In this document: positions 1 through 5,425 of the stretch, one piece after another
Layout: each line of letters opens with the position of its first letter
How positions within the stretch are numbered: position 1 is the first letter of the stretch
Assembly: GCA_031264645.1 (NCBI GenBank)
Contig: JAISDR010000153.1
Span: 1-6,304 of the forward strand
Length of the DNA stretch: 6,304 bases
DNA from: Prevotellaceae bacterium
GTDB taxonomy: Bacteria; Bacteroidota; Bacteroidia; Bacteroidales; UBA932
Direction of reading: 5' to 3'
The notes under the pieces: model-generated
The model's database searches: none
Seen by the model: the letters and a program-made list of their open reading frames with translations, nothing else
Told to the model about the DNA's origin: nothing
Made by a program: the position numbers and the translations under genes

Positions 1-180
1 GAATGGATAAACGAACTGCGAATCGGAGAAGCCAAAAAACTTCTGCTGCAACATCCGGAAATGACAGTCAATGAAGTCGCGCACTGCAGCGGATTTTCCG
101 ACAGAAGCCATTTCCTGCGGCTCTTCAGGAAACACGCCGGAGTATCCACCACGGAATGGAAAAAACTCCCGCTGACATAA
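1..180 (+). CDS. AraC-family transcriptional regulator, C-terminal fragment
   Basis: This is the last 59 codons of a gene that begins before the window, in frame 1 and ending at TAA (178-180). The residues fit the C-terminal half of an AraC/XylS double helix-turn-helix domain. The fragment has the linker-helix pattern RIGEAKKLLL, then MTVNEVAHCSGFSDRSHF, then LRLFRKHAGVSTTEWKK. This matches the family form in which I-A-x-x-x-G-F-x-D-x-S-x-F is followed by F-x-(R/K)-x-x-G-x-(S/T)-P-x-x-(W/Y)-R. Such proteins bind DNA and usually activate nearby genes in response to a ligand sensed by an N-terminal domain. That domain is outside the window, so the signal cannot be named, and a hybrid two-component sensor with an AraC output domain is equally possible. 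It lies 76 bp upstream of the ATPase gene on the same strand, but a promoter box between them suggests separate transcription. Confidence 0.88.
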   Translation, partial: EWINELRIGEAKKLLLQHPEMTVNEVAHCSGFSDRSHFLRLFRKHAGVSTTEWKKLPLT

Positions 181-184
181 AAAT

Positions 185-201
185 ACGTGAGATTTTCACG
201 T
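185..201. promoter_or_regulatory. Short perfect palindrome downstream of the AraC-family gene
   Basis: ACGTGA (185-190) and TCACGT (196-201) form a perfect 6-bp inverted repeat around a 5-base spacer, starting five bases after the regulator stop codon. It is followed by TTAATAAAA. It could be a weak terminator of the regulator gene, or an operator, since it overlaps the region where the -33 element of the downstream promoter would lie. The stem is short and not GC-rich, so neither role is established. Confidence 0.35.
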
Positions 202-215
202 TTAATAAAAAACCG

Positions 216-223
216 TACCTTTG
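216..223 (+). promoter_or_regulatory. Bacteroidetes-type -7 promoter element for the rloA-rloB operon
   Basis: TACCTTTG matches the TAnnTTTG -7 consensus used by the Bacteroidetes primary sigma factor and lies 33 bases before the ATG of the ATPase gene. A T-rich stretch at 193-196 sits about 19 bases upstream, where the -33 TTTG element would be expected, but it matches only weakly. Transcription would then start near 228-231, giving a leader of roughly 27 bases that is A-rich just before the start codon. Confidence 0.5.
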
Positions 224-256
224 CCGCAGAAAATAACATATTAAAAAAATGAAGTT

Positions 257-1561
257 ATGTTGCTAAGATTCAAAGTTAAAAATTTCCTTTCGTTCCATGA
301 AGAAACTGTGTTTGATACGTTTCCCAATGTCAAACGTGTGAACTTTTCGCACCATGTTTATACTGAAATGACTGTACCCCTGTTGAAGCAAGCCGTTATT
401 TATGGCGCTAACGGTTCGGGCAAATCCAATTTCATTAAAGCAATTGATTTTTTGTGCAGTTTCGTTATATACGAAGATTTTCTCAAAACAATCGATTTGG
501 ACGATTACTTTTTCCAGCTCACAAAAGAGAAATCGCAAAACATTTCTTTTGAAATTGAATTCTTTCATGAAGATGAATATTACATTTATAATGCGGACAT
601 TAGCAAAAAAGAGATTTGCGAAAAACTGTCAAAGTCAGGTTTGGGGAAAACAGACTCATTGATATTCAAACGCAGGGGAACAAGTATCGACGCTCCTTCC
701 ATTCAGAATGACGCGGCTGTAAAACAATTGCTTTCGCTAAGTCACAATTCTTCCCTGCTGCCTCTGAATATGAAATTTCCCGTACTTTCAAGCAAGGGAG
801 CAAAGCATATTTATGAATGGTTTTCTAAAAAGATAGAAGTCATTTCTATTAACAGCGCAATTCCTGCACTCATTAATGTAATGTCGCAAAATCATGAAAT
901 ATTGAGTTTTGCCAACAAAGTTTTTGAGAATATTGGAATTGGCATTAAAGCCGTAGGAATAAGTGATACTCCATTTGAAAAATGGATTGGCGAATCAAAA
1001 AACTCCATTGAATGGCAAAATATTATAGATAAAAATCCTTTGGCTTTTAATAGAAGTATCAGTCAAATAAAAAACAGCAGAAATGTTTTGAATATCGTTG
1101 TCCGGAAAGGTACACAGACAGTACAGGAGTTTCTGTTCGACCAGTCAGGACAGTCGGGCTATCACAAGCAAATGAAAATCACTGCCCAGTCGGACGGAAC
1201 AGTGAGACTGCTGTTTTTGATACCTGCTTTATATGCCGCTATACATCAGGGCAAAACTGTTTTCATTGACGAAATTGATAACAGCATTCACCCGAATTTG
1301 ATGTTTGAACTGCTGCGGTTTTATGCCAACAGCCAATGTACCGGACAGTTGATTTTCACTACGCATACTACAAAATTCCTGAATCAGCAGGAATTGCTTC
1401 GTCCCGACGAAATCTGGTTTACCGAAAAACTGGACGGCAATACGCGAATGTATTCTCTGAATGATTTTAAACTGCACAATACGCTGAATATCGAGAACGG
1501 GTATTTGGACGGTCGTTATGGCGGAGCACCTGTAATGGATGAAATTATCCCGGGAGTATGA
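257..1561 (+). CDS. rloA: AAA15-family ATPase, RloA-like (AbiL/RloAB-type defence module)
   Basis: This 434-residue cytoplasmic ATPase belongs to the AAA15/AAA21 group, which has an ABC/SMC-like nucleotide-binding fold. The N-terminus (LLRFKVKNFLSF) is the typical opening of these proteins. The Walker A motif GANGSGKS is at residues 50-57. An ABC-signature-like SDGTVR is at 312-317, and Walker B TVFIDEID is at 334-341 with D338 and E339. The switch histidine is H370 in FTTHT. The region between Walker A and the signature is a diverged, mostly charged insert, and no TOPRIM domain follows, which argues against an OLD nuclease. The next gene overlaps by ATGA (1558-1561), so the two are translationally coupled. 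Partner identity points to the RloA/RloB pair, equivalent in architecture to AbiLi/AbiLii. By analogy, the ATPase would sense infection and control the partner effector; this is inference. All nucleotide-binding motifs look intact. Confidence 0.87.
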   Translation: MLLRFKVKNFLSFHEETVFDTFPNVKRVNFSHHVYTEMTVPLLKQAVIYGANGSGKSNFIKAIDFLCSFVIYEDFLKTIDLDDYFFQLTKEKSQNISFEIEFFHEDEYYIYNADISKKEICEKLSKSGLGKTDSLIFKRRGTSIDAPSIQNDAAVKQLLSLSHNSSLLPLNMKFPVLSSKGAKHIYEWFSKKIEVISINSAIPALINVMSQNHEILSFANKVFENIGIGIKAVGISDTPFEKWIGESKNSIEWQNIIDKNPLAFNRSISQIKNSRNVLNIVVRKGTQTVQEFLFDQSGQSGYHKQMKITAQSDGTVRLLFLIPALYAAIHQGKTVFIDEIDNSIHPNLMFELLRFYANSQCTGQLIFTTHTTKFLNQQELLRPDEIWFTEKLDGNTRMYSLNDFKLHNTLNIENGYLDGRYGGAPVMDEIIPGV

Positions 1562-2241
1562 GAAGTTACGAAAAATCAAATCCTGAAAAACCCGCAACAG
1601 TCCCCGCTCAAAAACCTGTGGACAAAACGGAGGCGCCATCGCCAGTATCAATCAGGGATGCAGGAACAGATTACAGAAAAACAGACGGCTTTTTATTGCC
1701 GAAATCATTTTTTGTAATTGTTTCGGGCGGCGAAAGAACAGAACGACTGTATTTCAAAATCATTTCAAATCAGGATAAATTTGCGAGAGTTCGGATTGAA
1801 TTTATTGCCGATCCCAAACGGCTGAATCCGAAAGGACTGCTTGAAACGGCAAAATATAAGCAGGAACATTACAAAACAAGTCAGGAAAACGAAGCCGACA
1901 GAATTTATATTGTGTCCGATGTGGATGATTTTATGTCCGAACTTTTGAAAATAAAACCCGAATGCGATACGTTGAACATTTCATTAATCATCAGCAATTC
2001 ATGCTTTGAAATCTGGCTGTATTACGCCTGGTTTAATGAAATTGCAGGTTTTACCGTACCTGAAAACAAATCGCATATCAGCAGGAGTTTCAGACGCTGG
2101 ATGCCAAGTCATATCAATCCCAAAAGAGCAATTTTCAATATTGAGCAGGATATCAAAAATGCAAAGAAACATTACAAAAAACGATATTTTGGAAACGTAA
2201 GTTCGAGGCAGTCAATGCACCCTTTGTTATGTCCTGACTAA
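1558..2241 (+). CDS. rloB: RloB-family TOPRIM-like protein, probable defence effector with altered C-terminus
   Basis: This 227-residue protein belongs to the RloB family (AbiLii-like), which is thought to have a TOPRIM-type nuclease fold. Residues 1-48 are a polar, Pro/Lys/Glu-rich and probably disordered leader. The core follows: FFVIVSGGERTERLYF (51-66), the acidic strand IVSDVDDF with D121, D123 and D124, and the family signature SNSCFEIW (146-153). The family usually reads CEGEKTE at the first motif. Here the leading glutamate position is G57, while E59 and E62 remain. The gene overlaps rloA by ATGA and should be co-translated. After INPKRAIFNIEQDIKNAKKHYKK the protein runs into about 20 residues without family resemblance. 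Its last four residues and stop are encoded by a 64-bp repeat beginning at 2227. A C-terminal truncation by repeat insertion is likely, so activity is uncertain. Family assignment is firm, but the biochemical role is inferred. Confidence 0.82.
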   Translation: MRSYEKSNPEKPATVPAQKPVDKTEAPSPVSIRDAGTDYRKTDGFLLPKSFFVIVSGGERTERLYFKIISNQDKFARVRIEFIADPKRLNPKGLLETAKYKQEHYKTSQENEADRIYIVSDVDDFMSELLKIKPECDTLNISLIISNSCFEIWLYYAWFNEIAGFTVPENKSHISRSFRRWMPSHINPKRAIFNIEQDIKNAKKHYKKRYFGNVSSRQSMHPLLCPD

Positions 2242-2290
2242 ACGTCATTTCGCTCTTAGTTGCGGTACGAAACGGACACTCGCAATGACG
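2227..2290. repeat. 64-bp repeat, copy 1, overlapping the rloB 3' end
   Basis: This copy starts at TTATGTCCTGACTAA and ends at CTCGCAATGACG. By eye it agrees with the copy at 2334-2397 at 57 of 64 positions, with no gaps. Inside it, CGTCATTTCG (2243-2252) and CGCAATGACG (2281-2290) are inverted with one mismatch, so it resembles a small MITE-like or hairpin-forming element of 48 bp. The GTCATTGCGAG end is a motif seen in dispersed intergenic repeats of several bacteria. The first 15 bases supply the end and stop codon of rloB. Confidence 0.75.
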
Positions 2291-2333
2291 AACGACGATG
2301 GTTTGCTTCGATTTATGATGACGACTGTTCTTA

Positions 2334-2397
2334 TTATGTCCTGACTAAGCATCATTTCGCTTGTAGTTGCGGCACGAAACGAAAACTCGCAATGACG
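2334..2397. repeat. 64-bp repeat, copy 2
   Basis: This is the second copy of the 64-bp unit, offset by 107 bp from copy 1 and in the same orientation. Seven substitutions and no indels separate them. Its inverted ends are more decayed (ATCATTTCG against CGCAATGAC, two mismatches). The 43 bp between the copies (2291-2333) contain TGGTTTGCTTCG, close to the GGATTGCTTCG core that accompanies GTCATTGCGAG in such repeat families. That suggests a longer composite element. Confidence 0.75.
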
Positions 2398-2447
2398 GAT
2401 AAATGTGTGCTGAGCAATGGGCGTAATGTAGCAAAGCAATCCAGAGT
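2398..2447. repeat. Degenerate flank of the same intergenic repeat family
   Basis: Following copy 2, this stretch carries GCAATGGGCGTAATG and then GTAGCAAAGCAATCCAGAG. On the minus strand it reads CTCTGGATTGCTTTGCTAC, the other characteristic end of repeats whose partner end is GTCATTGCGAG. With copy 2 it therefore looks like the remainder of one composite, non-coding element running from 2334 to about 2447. The assignment rests on recognising motifs, not on an alignment. Confidence 0.45.
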
Positions 2448-2486
2448 TTTTATATCTTGTTTATTTCGCATACCTATATTGTTATA

Positions 2487-2528
2487 AAAATAAAAAGCCC
2501 GTTTTGCCTGTTTTCTGTCGACAGGCAA
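2487..2528 (-). terminator. Possible intrinsic terminator of the bamD-to-DUF4835 operon
   Basis: TTGCCTGT (2504-2511) and ACAGGCAA (2521-2528) form a perfect 8-bp inverted repeat with a 9-base loop. Read on the minus strand, the hairpin is followed within about seven bases by TTTTTATTTTTAT (2484-2496). This fits a weak Rho-independent terminator for transcripts arriving from the right. The right arm lies in the first unit of the 21-bp array, so the array would form part of the 3' untranslated region. On the plus strand no T-run follows the hairpin. The stem-to-T-run gap is longer than ideal. Confidence 0.35.
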
Positions 2529-2834
2529 GCTTTCCCTATCGACAGGCAAAGTTTCCCTATCGATAGACAATGTCTCCCTATCAATAGACAAAGTTTTCCT
2601 ATCGATGGACAAAGTTTTCCTATCGATGGACAAAGTTTCCCTATCGATAGACAAAGTTTCCCTATCGATAGACAAAGTTTCCCTATCGATAGACAAGGTT
2701 TTCCTATCAATAGATAAAGTTTTCCTATCGATAGACAAAGTTTTCCTATCGATAGACAAGGTCTCCCTATCAATAGACAAGGTCTCCCTATCGATAGACA
2801 GAGTTTCCCTATCAATAGACAAAGCCCTGTCGGA
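2520..2834. repeat. Tandem array of 21-bp imperfect palindromes (14 units plus a partial unit)
   Basis: Fourteen consecutive 21-bp units run from 2520 to 2813, followed by a decaying fifteenth (2814-2834), with no insertion or deletion between them. The typical unit begins GATAG, ends CTATC and has AAAGTTT around its middle base. It is itself an imperfect palindrome with 8 of 10 pairs matching. Seven unit junctions form the perfect palindrome CTATCGATAG, four read CTATCAATAG and two read CTATCGATGG. The first two units are variants starting GACAGGC. The array ends carry CGACAGG (2519-2525) and its inverse CCTGTCG (2826-2832). Because 21 is a multiple of three and each strand of the unit has a stop in only one phase, four of six frames stay open. 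The apparent SIDRETL, SIGKLCL, SIDKVSL and FPIDRQS peptides are most simply explained by this. Function unknown. Confidence 0.92.
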
Positions 2835-2936
2835 ACTATAAATTGCGCTTTTATTGAATTGCAGAACTGTTTGCCAGGTGCTAATTGAATGTGAGAATAT
2901 GAGAAAAAGTTGCGTGCGAAGAAAAAGATGATAACT
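2835..2936. other. Intergenic remainder between the array and the DUF4835 stop
   Basis: This stretch completes the 695-bp gene-free region 2242-2936, whose other parts are the repeats and array listed separately. I see no open reading frame with a plausible start, no tRNA-like fold and no convincing hairpin followed by a T-run. AATTGC occurs twice as a short direct repeat (near 2841 and 2856). Confidence 0.6.
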
Positions 2937-3842
2937 TTATCTGCTGATTTTAAGATATTTGTTTGGATTGAATGAATCTATCGTTGTCAGGAGTTTGTAT
3001 GCATCCTCCCTGTCGGTTTTCGGAGATTCGGCAAAAATGTTTATCAACTCATCGGATTTGGCGTCGAAAAACAGCCGTAAATAAGGCGCGGACATTTCGT
3101 TTTGCGCTTCAAACGATCTTTTTATATCGGAAAGAGCCTGCAGAATCTGTTTCCTTCCTTCGGCAACATTTTCTGTAAGCTGGTCTAATCCAAGGCGGTG
3201 ATATTTGTAGTATGCCGTATGTTCGTAGCTGTACGAAGGGTTTAAAATATTTTCGATTATCCAGTACCGGTTTTTTCTGTTGGCATTTTCGTAAGGATTC
3301 CATCCCGAATAATTTTCCCTCTGGGCATTTGTAATAATTGTCTGGGCATTTTCGAAAAACGGCGAGCCGCCTTTCAGCGAAAAACTGTCATAGTCAATAC
3401 CCAAAATCAGATATGCATAAAAGGCTGTCACGGAAGTGAGATTCGACTTGAAAGTACGCAAATCGAAATCCAGACGGTCAAATTCGATATAGTCAAAAAC
3501 AAAATCATCGTCCACATGATTGAGGATTACCGTCTGATACGACGCTCCGTAAACAGGACGGCGCGCCTGCACCTGCAGAGAACCGGAGCATCGCGTTCCC
3601 CCATATTCGTTGATAGTGATAAAAAACGAACAGTCAATGCGTTCCTCTTCCGAGAAAGTATGATTAGTCCATTTCGTCCCGTTCATAAATTCGTTAAGAG
3701 ACGTTTGTAAAGTACTGAAAACAGTCTTGTTCGTTCCCTGAATTTTCGACGCATTAACCGTAACATTGCATCTCAATTCCTGCGACAGAGCGGTAATCGC
3801 CGGCAAAATCGAAAACATTATTATATACAAATATCTTTTCAT
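2937..3842 (-). CDS. porD: DUF4835-family secreted protein (PorD-type, linked to type IX secretion)
   Basis: This 301-residue exported protein has a Sec signal peptide: MKR, a hydrophobic stretch to residue 19, and likely cleavage at ALS-QE (20/21). It is probably periplasmic or outer-membrane associated. The mature start QELRCNVTVNASKIQ, then TLQTSLNEFMNGTKWTN (44-60), is the hallmark of DUF4835. Further family-like blocks are RRPVYGASYQT (94-104), YDSFSLKGGSPFF (151-163), GWNPYENANRKNRYW (180-194) and YHRLGLDQL (214-222). From memory, members of this family are often annotated PorD, a type IX secretion component; its biochemical role is not clear. The ATG overlaps the coaBC stop (ATGA, 3839-3842), showing translational coupling as the last gene of the operon. 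Full length appears intact, with a normal C-terminus at SFNPNKYLKISR. Family assignment is strong; the secretion role rests on that annotation. Confidence 0.85.
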   Translation of the reverse strand: MKRYLYIIMFSILPAITALSQELRCNVTVNASKIQGTNKTVFSTLQTSLNEFMNGTKWTNHTFSEEERIDCSFFITINEYGGTRCSGSLQVQARRPVYGASYQTVILNHVDDDFVFDYIEFDRLDFDLRTFKSNLTSVTAFYAYLILGIDYDSFSLKGGSPFFENAQTIITNAQRENYSGWNPYENANRKNRYWIIENILNPSYSYEHTAYYKYHRLGLDQLTENVAEGRKQILQALSDIKRSFEAQNEMSAPYLRLFFDAKSDELINIFAESPKTDREDAYKLLTTIDSFNPNKYLKISR

Positions 3843-5050
3843 AATTCCGAATCTGTTATTTCCCTTAATTTTTGTTGTATATGAGAGACAATATCCTTAG
3901 CCACGGCTATTTTCGCTTTGGTATCGAAACGGGTTTCCGTGCCGTCGCTGTCGATTATTGTGATTTTATTTGTATCAATTCCAAAACCCGAACCCGCATC
4001 ATTAAGCGAATTAAGCACAATAAAATCCATGTTTTTCGATCTCAGCTTTTCGCGGGCATTATTCAGTTCATTTTCTGTTTCCAGAGCAAAGCCCGCCAAA
4101 ATCTGCTTATACTGTTTTATACGTCCAAGTTCGGCGGCAATATCTTTTGTCTTTGTCAGTGAAATAGTCAAATCCGTTTTTTGCTTTATCTTGTTTTCTT
4201 CCTGTTTTTCAGGCGTAAAATCGGCAACCGCGGCACACATTACAGCAATATCGCAGGAAGGAAACAGGCGCAGGCATTCCTCATACATTTCATTGGCAGA
4301 CACTATATTAACCCGTCTGATATTCGGATGCATGGGCGACAAATGCACAGGACCGCTGATCAGTATTACGTCGGCGCCCTGTTGAGCCAGAGTTTCGGCA
4401 ATGGCATATCCCATTTTACCCGACGAATAGTTGCTTATAAACCGTACAGGATCAATTTTTTCGTATGTCGGTCCGGCGGTAACCAGCGCGCGCAAGCCCG
4501 AAAATGAGGCGTCGAAATAGGAATTGATGTGAGCGGCAATTGTTTCCGGCTCTGCCATGCGACCTTTGCCGTCAAGTCCGCTTGCAAGTTTCCCCGTCTC
4601 CGCATCAATAATGATATCGCCGTGAGATTTCAGCGTTTCCATATTTCTCAAAGTGGCAGGATGCCTGTACATGTCCAAATCCATTGCCGGAGCGACAAAC
4701 ACAGGACATTTCGCCGACAGGTACGTCGTAAGAAGCAGATTGTCTGCAATGCCTGCCGCCATTTTCCCGATGGAATTGGCTGTAGCGGGCGCTATGACGT
4801 ATGCGTCAGCCCATAAGCCCAAACTCACATGACTGTTCCACTCGCCGTTTTCGGGATTAAAGAAATCGACCATAACGGGATTTTTCGAAAGCGTCGCCAT
4901 AGTAAGCGGAGTGATAAAACGCCGGGCTGTTTCGGTCATAATAACCTTAACTTCGGCGCCTTCCTTTACAAGCAAACGAACAAGCGCTGCAGTTTTATAA
5001 GCTGCAATACCGCCTGTTATTCCGACTAAAATATGTTTCCCGGCAAGCAC
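3839..5050 (-). CDS. coaBC: Bifunctional phosphopantothenoylcysteine decarboxylase / phosphopantothenate-cysteine ligase
   Basis: This cytoplasmic coenzyme A enzyme joins cysteine to 4'-phosphopantothenate (CoaB) and decarboxylates the product to 4'-phosphopantetheine (CoaC). At 403 residues it has normal family length. The FMN-binding CoaC domain comprises GITGGIAAYK (10-19), active-site H74 in NSHVSLG, PATANS (88-93) and PAMDLDMY (121-128), where the E. coli family form is PAMNxxMW. The flap region is LASGLDGKGRM (155-165), without the cysteine found there in E. coli. The CoaB domain begins near 187. It has TAGPTYEKIDPVRFISN (191-207), SSGKMG (209-214), AAVADFTP (273-280) and the lysines of NKIKQK (286-291). 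The start is GTG at 5050. An in-frame TGA lies two codons upstream, and MLAGKHILVGITGG aligns with family N-termini, so this start is well supported. It sits 35 bp after omega and overlaps DUF4835 by 4 bp. Confidence 0.96.
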   Translation of the reverse strand: MLAGKHILVGITGGIAAYKTAALVRLLVKEGAEVKVIMTETARRFITPLTMATLSKNPVMVDFFNPENGEWNSHVSLGLWADAYVIAPATANSIGKMAAGIADNLLLTTYLSAKCPVFVAPAMDLDMYRHPATLRNMETLKSHGDIIIDAETGKLASGLDGKGRMAEPETIAAHINSYFDASFSGLRALVTAGPTYEKIDPVRFISNYSSGKMGYAIAETLAQQGADVILISGPVHLSPMHPNIRRVNIVSANEMYEECLRLFPSCDIAVMCAAVADFTPEKQEENKIKQKTDLTISLTKTKDIAAELGRIKQYKQILAGFALETENELNNAREKLRSKNMDFIVLNSLNDAGSGFGIDTNKITIIDSDGTETRFDTKAKIAVAKDIVSHIQQKLREITDSEL

Positions 5051-5085
5051 GACTCAGTCATTTTTTATACTTTGAGCCTTCGCAA

Positions 5086-5412
5086 TTATTTATTGGATTC
5101 TGCCTTTCTGAAATAGATTTTTCCATCCAGAAATTCCTGAATAGCAAGCAAACCCGCTTTAGGGAGCTTTTCGTAAGATTTCGACATTTCGATTTGCTCT
5201 CTGTTTTCGAATACTTCCTCTAAATTATCGCCAACACTGGTAAATTCCTCCAGTTTTTTCGAAAGCTCCTGCTTTAATTCTGCAGAAATTTGATTAGCAC
5301 GTTTGGCTATAACCATCACGCTTTCATAAATATTTCCTGTCGGAGCAGTAAATTTTTCGATATTGCGCGTTACGGTATTCGCCGGTGCATTGTACCTTTT
5401 TATTAATTCCAT
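5086..5412 (-). CDS. rpoZ: RNA polymerase omega subunit (Rpb6/RpoZ family, Bacteroidetes type)
   Basis: This 108-residue protein is the small omega subunit of RNA polymerase, which helps fold and hold the beta-prime subunit. The family core is GNIYESVMVIAKRANQIS (26-43), equivalent to the omega segment where R-(F/Y)-x-L-V-x-x-A-x-x-R-A-x-Q-I is usual. A charged helical part then carries DNLEEVF (62-68). The end is KAGLLAIQEFLDGKIYFRK (85-103), where omega proteins usually have I-A-(I/L)-x-E-(I/L)-x-x-G. The N-terminal 25 residues are a lineage extension. The start ATG is 13 bp after the bamD stop across an A/T-only gap, and coaBC follows after 35 bp, so the genes are almost certainly co-transcribed. 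The order omega then coaBC is also common outside Bacteroidetes, which supports the call. Confidence 0.9.
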   Translation of the reverse strand: MELIKRYNAPANTVTRNIEKFTAPTGNIYESVMVIAKRANQISAELKQELSKKLEEFTSVGDNLEEVFENREQIEMSKSYEKLPKAGLLAIQEFLDGKIYFRKAESNK

Positions 5413-5425
5413 TTTTTATTATTAT

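Noticed and set aside
257..1561. OLD-family nuclease or PARIS AriA in place of RloA
   Set aside because: No C-terminal TOPRIM domain follows the ATPase, excluding OLD. The partner has the RloB signature SNSCFEIW instead of DUF4435 features, so RloAB/AbiL fits better than PARIS.
1229..1651. Minus-strand 140-residue frame opposite the ATPase gene
   Set aside because: It is antisense to the strongly supported Walker B region of the ATPase and has no family resemblance.
2352..2822. Minus-strand reading frame of 156 residues made of SIDRETL-type heptads
   Set aside because: It starts at TTG without a recognisable ribosome binding site. It consists of the 21-bp array plus intergenic repeat, and three other frames of the same array are equally open.
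2520..2834. CRISPR array
   Set aside because: The 21-bp units are directly adjacent with no unique spacers, and no cas genes are present.
2605..2841. Plus-strand reading frame of 78 residues with IDKVSLS heptads
   Set aside because: It has an ATG, but only because a variant unit reads GATGGAC. The whole frame is array sequence with no independent coding support.
2835..2936. Terminator directly downstream of DUF4835
   Set aside because: No inverted repeat followed by a T-run on the minus strand could be found in this stretch; the repeated AATTGC is direct, not inverted.
3918..4385. Plus-strand 155-residue frame opposite coaBC
   Set aside because: It lies wholly antisense to a clearly conserved enzyme, and its translation looks like reverse-strand composition only.
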